Source: an uncultured bacterium
Lineage (GTDB): Bacteria > Bacillota > Clostridia > Lachnospirales > Anaerotignaceae
Reading direction: 5' to 3'
NCBI GenBank assembly: GCA_905214825.1
Contig: CAJMNV010000120.1
Location: 1-5,393, forward strand
Length of the DNA: 5,393 nt
The notes under the pieces were generated by a model, which searched no databases, had not been told where the DNA came from, and saw only the letters and a list, made by a program, of their open reading frames with translations. The position numbers were made by a program, and so were the translations under genes. Positions 1-5,113 of the stretch are shown one piece after another (positions within the stretch are counted from its first letter, which is position 1; the number at the start of each line of letters is the position of its first letter).

Positions 1-28
1 GTTTTATTGTTTTATTATTGTATTATGA

Positions 29-109
29 TTATTTATGTTTATAACCTGTATAAAATACCATAAACATACAAAAAATAGTTGCCCATGCCCAAAAACGATG
101 TTTTTTCAT
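29..109 (-). CDS. small single-helix membrane peptide, 26 aa, function unknown
   Basis: On the minus strand an ATG at 109-107 opens a 26-codon frame ending in TAA at 31-29. The peptide begins MKKHRFWAWA, continues with a hydrophobic run (TIFCMFMVF), and ends YTGYKHK. This is a basic N-terminus, one aromatic-rich transmembrane segment (about residues 6-20) and a basic C-terminus. A strong Shine-Dalgarno site (GAAAGGAG, plus-strand 119-126) sits 9 nt before the ATG, and a plausible sigma-A promoter lies upstream at 158-186. These support a real gene rather than a chance frame. The layout (KKHRFWAW... TGYKHK) resembles very short conserved membrane peptides I believe occur in clostridial genomes, but I cannot name a family or function. 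By composition it should sit in the cytoplasmic membrane. No terminator is visible before the window edge. It is transcribed away from the YbjQ-like gene. It is too short for usual gene-calling cutoffs. Confidence 0.7.
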   Translation of the reverse strand: MKKHRFWAWATIFCMFMVFYTGYKHK

Positions 110-157
110 TTGTATATGCTCCTTTCTTGTAAAAAAAGACGATTTTTTTATAAAAAT

Positions 158-186
158 AGTGTACTATGTTTTTGTATATCTGTAAA
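158..186 (-). promoter_or_regulatory. sigma-A type promoter for the 26-aa minus-strand gene
   Basis: Read on the minus strand, a -35 box TTTACA (plus 181-186, 5 of 6 to consensus) and a -10 box TACACT (plus 158-163, 4 of 6) are separated by exactly 17 bp. Transcription would start near plus 151, giving a leader of about 40 nt before the ATG at 109. It lies back to back with the plus-strand promoter at 203-230. The match is reasonable but such boxes arise easily in AT-rich DNA. Confidence 0.45.
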
Positions 187-202
187 GTGTAGAACAAAAA
201 TA

Positions 203-230
203 TTGACATATTTTGAAAATTTGTTATGAT
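203..230 (+). promoter_or_regulatory. sigma-A promoter for the YbjQ-like gene
   Basis: A perfect TTGACA (203-208) and a TATGAT -10 box (225-230) are 16 bp apart. The predicted start is near 237, leaving a 5' leader of about 25 nt, just enough for the AAGGAGG at 247-253. The in-frame ATG at 226 lies inside the -10 box and so cannot be the start codon, which fixes the gene start at 262. Confidence 0.8.
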
Positions 231-261
231 GAAAAAAAGTATAAAAAAGGAGGCACTACAT

Positions 262-573
262 ATGTTATTGACAACAACCGAAAATATCGCTGGCAAAGAA
301 TATGAAATATTGGGATTGGTAAAGGGTGCAACCATACAAAGCAAAAATATTGGTAAAGATTTTGGTGCTGGTCTGAAATCATTGATTGGCGGTGAGTTGA
401 CAGGCTACACAGATATGATGGAAGAAGCAAGAGAAATTGCAACACAACGTATGATTGAAGATGCACAACGTATGGGAGCAAATGCCATTGTGGGTATGCG
501 TTTTTCCACAAGCGGTATTATGCAAGGTGCGGCAGAAGTGATGGCATATGGTACAGCTGTGAAAATGAAATAA
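262..573 (+). CDS. YbjQ/UPF0145 family protein
   Basis: The 103-residue product matches the YbjQ_1 (UPF0145) family in length (about 105 residues) and pattern: an N-terminal strand after MLLTTTENI, a central GGELTGYTDMMEEAR segment (residues 43-57) leading into a helix, then GANAIVGMRF (72-81) and a closing AYGTAV (95-100). Members are small cytoplasmic alpha/beta proteins that form pentameric rings in solved structures; some databases call them putative heavy-metal binding. This copy has no cysteine and no histidine, so that label is not supported by the residues here. The start at 262 is chosen because AAGGAGG (247-253) lies 8 nt before it and the in-frame upstream ATG falls in the promoter. 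The gene appears monocistronic: own promoter, own hairpin terminator. The precise cellular function is unknown to me. Family assignment is confident; function is not. Confidence 0.9.
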   Translation: MLLTTTENIAGKEYEILGLVKGATIQSKNIGKDFGAGLKSLIGGELTGYTDMMEEAREIATQRMIEDAQRMGANAIVGMRFSTSGIMQGAAEVMAYGTAVKMK

Positions 574-624
574 CTATTGATAAAAAATGGTAGTGAGACA
601 AATTTTTTAGAAAATAAAAGAAAA

Positions 625-680
625 AGAGGAGAAGGCTTTGATTATAAAAGCATTCTCCTCTCTATTGTTTTTTGATTTTT
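625..680 (+). terminator. rho-independent terminator after the YbjQ-like gene
   Basis: A 15-position stem pairs 625-639 with 647-661, with a single G-A mismatch (634/652) and a 7-nt loop. It is followed by a U-rich tail interrupted by a few other bases (about 663-680). It closes the YbjQ-like transcript. The tail runs up to about 10 nt before the ribosome binding site of the next gene, so some read-through could be the route by which the CorA gene is transcribed. Confidence 0.8.
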
Positions 681-704
681 CTAAACAAAAAGGGGGTTTT
701 TTCT

Positions 705-1613
705 ATGTTTTTGACAATACAGTGTGGAGGGTATCAAATTGGTGAATATCAAAAACAAAATTTGCCTTATATGAGTATTTGTCATTATAATGATATGACA
801 TCTTTTGCAGAAACATATGATATTTCCCTACATGTTTTACAAGAAGCAAGAAAATTTGGTTTTGCAAAATATGAAAGTTTTGAGACATTCGATTGTATGA
901 GTTTGGAAATGCTGGATTTTGAAAATGTGTTGTTGACACATGGTAGTGTTGTGATTTATTTGGAAAAAAAACGGGCATGGTTTTTTACATCAAAAACAGA
1001 ATTGGTTACACAGACATTGCAAGATTGTGCAAATGCATTGGGCGAACGGATTACATTTTCTCGTATGTTATATTTATTTTTGGAAGCACAGACAAAACAA
1101 GAACATATTGCTTTTGATGCCATCGAAAAAGAGATACTTGGTTTGGAACAAGCATTGATTACTGCACAAAAGAAAAATTTTGTGACAGAAATTATTGGTT
1201 TAAGAAAAAAATTGATGATGATGAAACGATATTATGAACAGTTTTTAGATGTTCTGGATATTATTATAGAAAATCAAAATGATATTTTTGATGAAAAAAC
1301 ATTGGGTTCTTTCAAACGGTTATCCAAAAAAACAGAACGCAGTTATCAAAATATATTGAATTTGCGTGAGGCTGTGACACAGGTGCGAGAGTCCTATGAG
1401 GCAGAAGTGGATATTCGTTTGAACACAACCATGAAAGTATTTACGGTTGTGACAACCATATTTTTGCCGTTGACGGTGATTGCTGGTTGGTATGGCATGA
1501 ATTTTCAAATGCCAGAATATGAGTGGAAATATGGGTATTTGATTGTGATATTGGTTTCTGTGGCTTTTGTTGTGGCAGGAATTGCGTTTTTCAAAAAAAA
1601 TAAATGGTTTTGA
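705..1613 (+). CDS. CorA-family divalent cation (Mg2+/Co2+) transporter
   Basis: This is a 302-residue membrane protein of the CorA (2-TM-GxN) family, which forms homopentameric channels carrying Mg2+ and other divalent cations into the cell. Its C-terminus shows the diagnostic layout: a long charged helical region (about 130-240), first membrane helix (about 243-262) ending in the signature YGMNF (263-267, GMN at 264-266), the extracellular loop MPEYEWKYGY, a second membrane helix (about 277-296) and the basic cytoplasmic tail FKKNKWF. The N-terminal cytoplasmic domain (1-120) diverges more, and the total is slightly shorter than the 316-residue E. coli protein. AGGGGG at 691-696 lies 8 nt before the ATG at 705; an in-frame TTG at 672 lies in the preceding terminator tail and is rejected. 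No convincing promoter or terminator of its own is visible, and the thrS promoter begins 20 nt after its stop. The transported ion cannot be fixed from sequence. Confidence 0.9.
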   Translation: MFLTIQCGGYQIGEYQKQNLPYMSICHYNDMTSFAETYDISLHVLQEARKFGFAKYESFETFDCMSLEMLDFENVLLTHGSVVIYLEKKRAWFFTSKTELVTQTLQDCANALGERITFSRMLYLFLEAQTKQEHIAFDAIEKEILGLEQALITAQKKNFVTEIIGLRKKLMMMKRYYEQFLDVLDIIIENQNDIFDEKTLGSFKRLSKKTERSYQNILNLREAVTQVRESYEAEVDIRLNTTMKVFTVVTTIFLPLTVIAGWYGMNFQMPEYEWKYGYLIVILVSVAFVVAGIAFFKKNKWF

Positions 1614-1632
1614 AAAAATTTTGAAAAAGGTA

Positions 1633-1660
1633 TTGACAGTATGAAATTGTGTGCTATAAT
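1633..1660 (+). promoter_or_regulatory. consensus sigma-A promoter of the thrS T-box leader
   Basis: A perfect TTGACA (1633-1638) and a perfect TATAAT (1655-1660), 16 bp apart, with a TGC just before the -10 box making an extended -10. This is the strongest promoter in the window; initiation is expected near 1667. Control is therefore expected at the T-box attenuator rather than at initiation. Confidence 0.9.
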
Positions 1661-1666
1661 CTTATC

Positions 1667-1912
1667 CATAAAGCGTTGATGAGGACAGTAGTCCTTTTCA
1701 AATGGACAGAGAGGGATACCGATGTATGTTACGGGGCTGTGAGTATCCTCATTTGAAAAGTGTATGAAAACCACCTCTGAGTTGCCTTAATACGGCACGG
1801 TGATTCCGTTATCGTCTTTAAAATGAGTGGTTTTGCGAAACAAAAAGGGTGGAACCGCGGGAGATAATGACTCTCGTCCCTTTTCCGTAAGGAAAGTGGA
1901 CGGGATTTTTTT
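1667..1912 (+). promoter_or_regulatory. T-box riboswitch (tRNA-Thr responsive) upstream of thrS
   Basis: This leader RNA reads tRNA-Thr charging. Stem I closes with GAGG (1681-1684) on CCTC (1774-1777). It has an AGTA motif (1687-1690) opposite GAAA (1766-1769) in the specifier loop, a 10-bp helix (1694-1703 with 1751-1760), an AG-rich bulge (1708-1713), and an upper helix GGATAC (1714-1719) with GTATCC (1743-1748). The specifier is read as ACC (1770-1772), a threonine codon, followed by the usual purine A1773. The conserved T-box GGGTGGAACCGCGG lies at 1847-1860. Its TGGA (1850-1853) would pair with an acceptor end whose discriminator is U, as expected for Gram-positive tRNA-Thr. The antiterminator pairs 1844-1849 with 1878-1883 and 1858-1863 with 1871-1876, and excludes the terminator at 1872-1912. 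Uncharged tRNA-Thr should favour the antiterminator and switch thrS on. Confidence 0.95.
1872..1912 (+). terminator. T-box leader intrinsic terminator (attenuator)
   Basis: A 15-position stem pairs 1872-1886 with 1891-1905 around a GTAA tetraloop, with one C-T mismatch (1880/1897) and two G-T pairs, followed by seven T (1906-1912). Its 5' arm is shared with the antiterminator, so the two folds are mutually exclusive. It probably also serves as the end point of transcripts reading in from the CorA gene, which has no terminator of its own. Confidence 0.92.
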
Positions 1913-1969
1913 ATTGCAAAAAATCGCACTTTCCAAAGTCAAAAAAATATGCAAAAGGAGCGATATATC

Positions 1970-3883
1970 ATGAAAATTACATTGAAAGATGGCGTAGTAA
2001 AAGAATTTGACAGCCCTATGTCTGTATTGGATATTGCAAAATCCATCAGCGAAGGTTTGGCAAGAAATGCTTGTGCAGGTATTGTAGACGGTGAAGTGAA
2101 AGATTTGCGTTTTGTTGTGGACAAAGATGCACAAGTAAGCATTTGCACATTTGAAGATGAAGCAGGTAAAGTGGCATTCCGTCATAGCACATCTCATATT
2201 TTGGCACAGGCTGTCAAAAGATTGTATCCAGATGTCAAATTGGCAATTGGGCCTGCCATTGCAGATGGTTTTTACTATGATTTTGATAAAGATAAAGCAT
2301 TTACACCAGAAGAATTGGAAGCCATTGAAGCAGAAATGAAAAAAATTGTCAAAGAAGATTTGGCAATCGAAAGTTTTACACTGCCTCGTGCAGAAGCAAT
2401 CAAATTTATGGAAGAAAGAAATGAACCTTATAAAGTGGAATTGATACAAGATTTGCCAGAAGATGCTGTGATTTCTTTCTATAAACAAGGTGATTTTACA
2501 GATTTGTGTGCTGGGCCGCATTTGATGAGTACCAAATATGTCAAAGCAATCAAATTGACATCTGTGGCAGGTGCATATTGGAGAGGTAGCGAAAAAAATA
2601 AAATGCTTTCCCGTATCTATGGCACATGTTATCCAAAAGCGTCTGAATTGGAAGCATATTTGACAATGATAGAAGAAGCGAAAAAACGTGATCACAGAAA
2701 ATTGGGTAAAGAATTGAAATTGTTTACTATGTTGGATGAAGGTCCTGGTTTCCCATTTTTCTTGCCAAATGGTATGGTGTTGAAAAATACATTGTTGGAA
2801 TATTGGAGAGAAATACACAAAAAAGCAGGGTATGTGGAAGTATCTTCTCCGATTATTTTGAATAGAGATTTGTGGTTGAGAAGCGGTCACTGGGAACATT
2901 ATAAAGAAAATATGTATACAACAGTGATTGATGATGAGGATTATGCAGTAAAACCAATGAACTGTCCAGGTGGTATGTTGATTTACAAACAAGATATGCA
3001 TTCTTATAGAGATTTGCCTTTGCGTATGGCAGAAATCGGTTTGGTACACAGACATGAAAAATCTGGTGCATTGCATGGTTTGATGCGTGTTCGTTGTTTC
3101 AACCAAGATGATGCACATATCTTTATGACAGAAGAACAAATTAAAGATGAAATCAGTGGCGTGATTCGTTTGATTGATGGTGTGTATAGTCTGTTTGGTT
3201 TCAAATATCATATTGAACTTTCCACAAGACCAGAAGATAGTATGGGCTCAGATGAAGCTTGGGAAATTGCAACAAATGGTTTGAGAGATGCTTTGGAAGA
3301 AAACAAAATTCCTTATACTGTAAATGAAGGCGACGGTGCATTCTATGGTCCTAAAATAGACTTCCATTTGGAAGACTCCATTGGTAGAACATGGCAGTGT
3401 GGTACAATCCAGTTGGATATGCAAATGCCAGAAAGATTTGAATTGGAATACACAGCAGCAGATGGCAGCAAAAAACGCCCTGTTATGATACATCGTGTAT
3501 GCTTTGGTTCTATTGAACGTTTTATTGGTATTTTGATTGAACATTTTGCAGGTCAATTCCCAACATGGTTAGCACCTGTACAAGTGAAAGTATTACCAAT
3601 TTCTGAAAAATTTGCAGATTATGCAAATCAAGTGGCAGAACAGTTGGACGCAGCCAATATTCGTGTAGCAGTTGATCACAGAGCAGAAAAAATTGGTTAC
3701 AAAATCAGAGAAGCAAGAAATGAAAGAGTACCTTATATCATTGTTGTGGGCGAAAAAGACCAAGAAGCAAATAAAGTTTCTTTGCGTTCCAGAAAAAATG
3801 GCGAAGAAGGGCAAGTGGATTTGAAAGATGTAATTGCAAGATTGCAAAAAGAAATCGAAACAAGAGCTTTGGACGAAGCATAA
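1970..3883 (+). CDS. thrS: threonyl-tRNA synthetase
   Basis: The enzyme joins threonine to tRNA-Thr with ATP in the cytoplasm. All expected domains are present in 637 residues, close to the usual 640. The TGS domain is residues 1-60. The editing domain follows, with HSTSH (72-76) and CAGPH (180-184) giving the four-residue set H72, H76, C180, H184 that removes mischarged serine. The class II core has MNCPGG (330-335), the motif 2 region with HRHEKSG (360-366), DDAHIF (380-385) and the motif 3 region around FGSIERFIG (512-520). The active-site zinc ligands are C332, H383 and H508. The C-terminal anticodon-binding domain starts near 535. AAAAGGAG (1953-1960) is 9 nt before the ATG at 1970; the in-frame ATG at 1949 overlaps this site and is rejected. 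Transcription is governed by the T-box leader and stops at the hairpin at 3896-3945. No key residue is missing, so both charging and editing should work. Confidence 0.98.
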   Translation: MKITLKDGVVKEFDSPMSVLDIAKSISEGLARNACAGIVDGEVKDLRFVVDKDAQVSICTFEDEAGKVAFRHSTSHILAQAVKRLYPDVKLAIGPAIADGFYYDFDKDKAFTPEELEAIEAEMKKIVKEDLAIESFTLPRAEAIKFMEERNEPYKVELIQDLPEDAVISFYKQGDFTDLCAGPHLMSTKYVKAIKLTSVAGAYWRGSEKNKMLSRIYGTCYPKASELEAYLTMIEEAKKRDHRKLGKELKLFTMLDEGPGFPFFLPNGMVLKNTLLEYWREIHKKAGYVEVSSPIILNRDLWLRSGHWEHYKENMYTTVIDDEDYAVKPMNCPGGMLIYKQDMHSYRDLPLRMAEIGLVHRHEKSGALHGLMRVRCFNQDDAHIFMTEEQIKDEISGVIRLIDGVYSLFGFKYHIELSTRPEDSMGSDEAWEIATNGLRDALEENKIPYTVNEGDGAFYGPKIDFHLEDSIGRTWQCGTIQLDMQMPERFELEYTAADGSKKRPVMIHRVCFGSIERFIGILIEHFAGQFPTWLAPVQVKVLPISEKFADYANQVAEQLDAANIRVAVDHRAEKIGYKIREARNERVPYIIVVGEKDQEANKVSLRSRKNGEEGQVDLKDVIARLQKEIETRALDEA

Positions 3884-3895
3884 TTGCGTAAAAAT

Positions 3896-3945
3896 AACCA
3901 AGAGGATTTTTTGATATTTCAAGAGATTCTCTTGGTTTTTATTTT
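3896..3945 (+). terminator. rho-independent terminator of thrS
   Basis: A continuous 19-bp stem, including a few G-T pairs, joins 3896-3914 to 3919-3937 around a TATT loop, followed by a T-rich tail (TTTTTATTTT, 3936-3945). It begins 12 nt after the thrS stop codon. The A-rich stretch on its 5' side could also let it act weakly on the opposite strand, but no minus-strand gene approaches from the right. Confidence 0.9.
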
Positions 3946-3977
3946 GCAACGAAACAATGTATTTTTTTGTGTATAAA

Positions 3978-3991
3978 TGTATAAAGATACA
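3978..3991. promoter_or_regulatory. possible operator dyad 1 (TGTAT-N4-ATACA)
   Basis: TGTAT (3978-3982) and ATACA (3987-3991) form a perfect 5-bp inverted repeat around AAAG; another TGTAT half-site lies 8 bp upstream at 3970-3974. It shares half-sites with the dyads at 4079 and 4128 but has a 4-nt rather than 3-nt centre. It lies about 150 bp upstream of the solute-binding protein promoter. It could be a distal site for the same regulator, or chance in AT-rich DNA. Confidence 0.3.
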
Positions 3992-4078
3992 GTGCAGATT
4001 TTATCATAAATATAGAATTTTATAAAAATATATAAAAAAGTTATTGTAAATCATGTATTTTAGAAGTATTTTAAAAAA

Positions 4079-4093
4079 ATGTATAAAATACAT
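4079..4093. promoter_or_regulatory. operator-like dyad 2 (ATGTAT-N3-ATACAT)
   Basis: A perfect 6-bp inverted repeat, ATGTAT (4079-4084) and ATACAT (4088-4093), around AAA. Its 13-bp core TGTATAAAATACA is the exact reverse complement of the core of dyad 3, whose centre is 49 bp downstream. A repeated identical dyad in front of one promoter is the usual look of a binding site for a dimeric or hexameric repressor. The regulator is not identified. Confidence 0.5.
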
Positions 4094-4127
4094 AAAAAAG
4101 CGTTTTATTTTTTATACAAAACAGATA

Positions 4128-4142
4128 TTGTATTTTATACAA
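4128..4142. promoter_or_regulatory. operator-like dyad 3 over the -35 box (TTGTAT-N3-ATACAA)
   Basis: A perfect 6-bp inverted repeat, TTGTAT (4128-4133) and ATACAA (4137-4142), around TTT. The left half is the proposed -35 box of the solute-binding protein promoter, so a bound protein would block RNA polymerase. The 11-mer TTTTATACAAA at 4133-4143 is also present as a direct repeat at 4110-4120. Fold and position suggest repression. An arginine-repressor-like site (TGAAT-N4-ATTCA in E. coli) is similar in style but not in exact sequence or spacing. Confidence 0.5.
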
Positions 4143-4156
4143 ATATCAAGTATAAT
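4128..4156 (+). promoter_or_regulatory. promoter of the amino-acid ABC transporter operon
   Basis: A perfect TATAAT (4151-4156) lies 17 bp after TTGTAT (4128-4133), a weak -35 box keeping the key TTG. Transcription would start near 4163, giving a leader of about 69 nt. The rest of the 348-nt gap from 3884 to 4231 holds the thrS terminator, the dyads and otherwise featureless AT-rich DNA; I see no Shine-Dalgarno-led gene there on either strand. Confidence 0.65.
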
Positions 4157-4231
4157 CTGTGTATTGGTTACAGCAAGGGTTGTAAAAAAGAAATGAAAAC
4201 AAAAGCAAACAATCAATGGAGGTAAAAAGAT

Positions 4232-5044
4232 ATGAAAAAATATTTGAAAAACATTTTGGCAGCAACTATGATACTTTCTATGACAACTGCTTTGGCAGCT
4301 TGTGGTGGCTCTGCACCTGCAGACAACAATGAAGATGCAAATGCAGATGGTGCAGAAAACAGTGGCAAACAAAAATTGGTATTGGCAACCAGTGCGGATT
4401 TCCCTCCTTATGAGTTCTATGAAGGTGGCGAAGTGGTTGGTATTGATGTAGAAGTTGCAAAAGCAATCGCAGATAAATTGGGGTATGAATTGGAAATCCA
4501 AGATATGATATTTGACTCCATCATTCCTTCTATTGTATCTGGGAAGGCAGATATTGGTATGGCTGGTATGACTGTAACAGAAGACCGTTTGGAAAGCGTG
4601 GATTTCACAGATAGCTATGCAACAGGGATACAATCTATCATTGTAAAAGAAGGTTCTCCTATTACCAGTGTAGATGATTTGTTGGCAGAAGGTGCAAATA
4701 ATAAAGTGGGTGTGCAAACAACAACAACTGGTGACACATATACAACTGCTGATATAGAAAAAAAAGGCTTGGGTACGGTAGAACGTTATAACAAAGGTAC
4801 AGACGCCATTGAAGCATTGAAAGCCGGAAAAGTGGATTGTGTGGTAATTGACAATGAACCTGCAAAAAAATTTGTTGAATCAAATGAAGGATTGCAAATT
4901 CTGGATACAGAATATACAATAGAAAATTATGCCATTGCTTTGGCAAAAGACAGCGAATTGACAGAACCCATCAACAAAGCTTTGACAGAATTGATTGAAG
5001 ATGGTACTGTGCAAACCGTAGTTCACAAACACATCACAGCATAA
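4232..5044 (+). CDS. amino-acid ABC transporter solute-binding lipoprotein (SBP family 3)
   Basis: The 270-residue product captures a polar amino acid outside the cell and hands it to a membrane permease. A lipoprotein signal peptide is clear: MKKYLKN, a hydrophobic core, and the lipobox LAAC (21-24), so C24 would be lipidated and anchor the protein to the outer face of the membrane. A flexible Ala/Asp/Asn linker (27-46) precedes the binding domain. Family motifs are DFPPYEF (56-62), the DSIIPSIVSGKADIG helix-strand (95-109), GMTVTEDR (112-119) with R119 expected to bind the ligand carboxylate, VGVQTTTTGD (159-168), and VIDNEP (205-210) with D207 expected to bind its amino group. GGAGG (4218-4222) lies 9 nt before the ATG. 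Downstream is a permease gene, so this is the first gene of an uptake operon. The substrate is uncertain: arginine, glutamine and cystine binders share this fold. Confidence 0.95.
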   Translation: MKKYLKNILAATMILSMTTALAACGGSAPADNNEDANADGAENSGKQKLVLATSADFPPYEFYEGGEVVGIDVEVAKAIADKLGYELEIQDMIFDSIIPSIVSGKADIGMAGMTVTEDRLESVDFTDSYATGIQSIIVKEGSPITSVDDLLAEGANNKVGVQTTTTGDTYTTADIEKKGLGTVERYNKGTDAIEALKAGKVDCVVIDNEPAKKFVESNEGLQILDTEYTIENYAIALAKDSELTEPINKALTELIEDGTVQTVVHKHITA

Positions 5045-5046
5045 TA

Positions 5047-5094
5047 ATTCGTATCCAAAAATGCGCGGGAAACGGTCCCTATTTATCAACGAAT
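5047..5094 (+). other. intercistronic inverted repeat between binding protein and permease genes
   Basis: ATTCGT (5047-5052) is complementary to ACGAAT (5089-5094), and inside it GGGA (5067-5070) pairs with TCCC (5076-5079) around AACGG. No T-tract follows, so it is not a standard terminator. Hairpins at this point in ABC operons often stabilise the binding-protein part of the mRNA or reduce permease expression. The stems are short and the evidence is modest. Confidence 0.35.
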
Positions 5095-5113
5095 CAAAAG
5101 AAGGCCGCTTTGC

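Noticed and set aside
47..59. TGTATAAAATACC, one base off the operator core found at 4080-4092
   Set aside because: It lies within the codons of the minus-strand peptide gene (VFYTG) and not at a promoter, so the match is probably coincidental.
34..68. Inverted repeat TATGTTTAT / ATAAACATA
   Set aside because: Both arms fall within the minus-strand peptide coding region, are pure AT-rich pairing with a 17-nt loop, and lack a T-tract on the minus strand, so it is not a credible terminator.
226..261. Earlier in-frame ATG for the YbjQ-like gene
   Set aside because: The ATG lies inside the TATGAT -10 box and upstream of the predicted transcription start; AAGGAGG correctly serves the ATG at 262.
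672..704. In-frame TTG start for the CorA gene
   Set aside because: It falls in the U-rich tail of the preceding terminator and has no ribosome binding site; AGGGGG serves the ATG at 705.
1949..1969. Earlier in-frame ATG for thrS
   Set aside because: Its codons overlap the AAAAGGAG that serves the ATG at 1970, and the TGS domain begins at MKITLKDG as in homologues.
1787..3211. 474-codon open frame on the minus strand
   Set aside because: It is antisense to thrS and its T-box leader. Its product is extremely rich in Phe, His, Cys and Gln, as expected from the complement of AT-rich codons, and it resembles no family. No ribosome binding site was seen.
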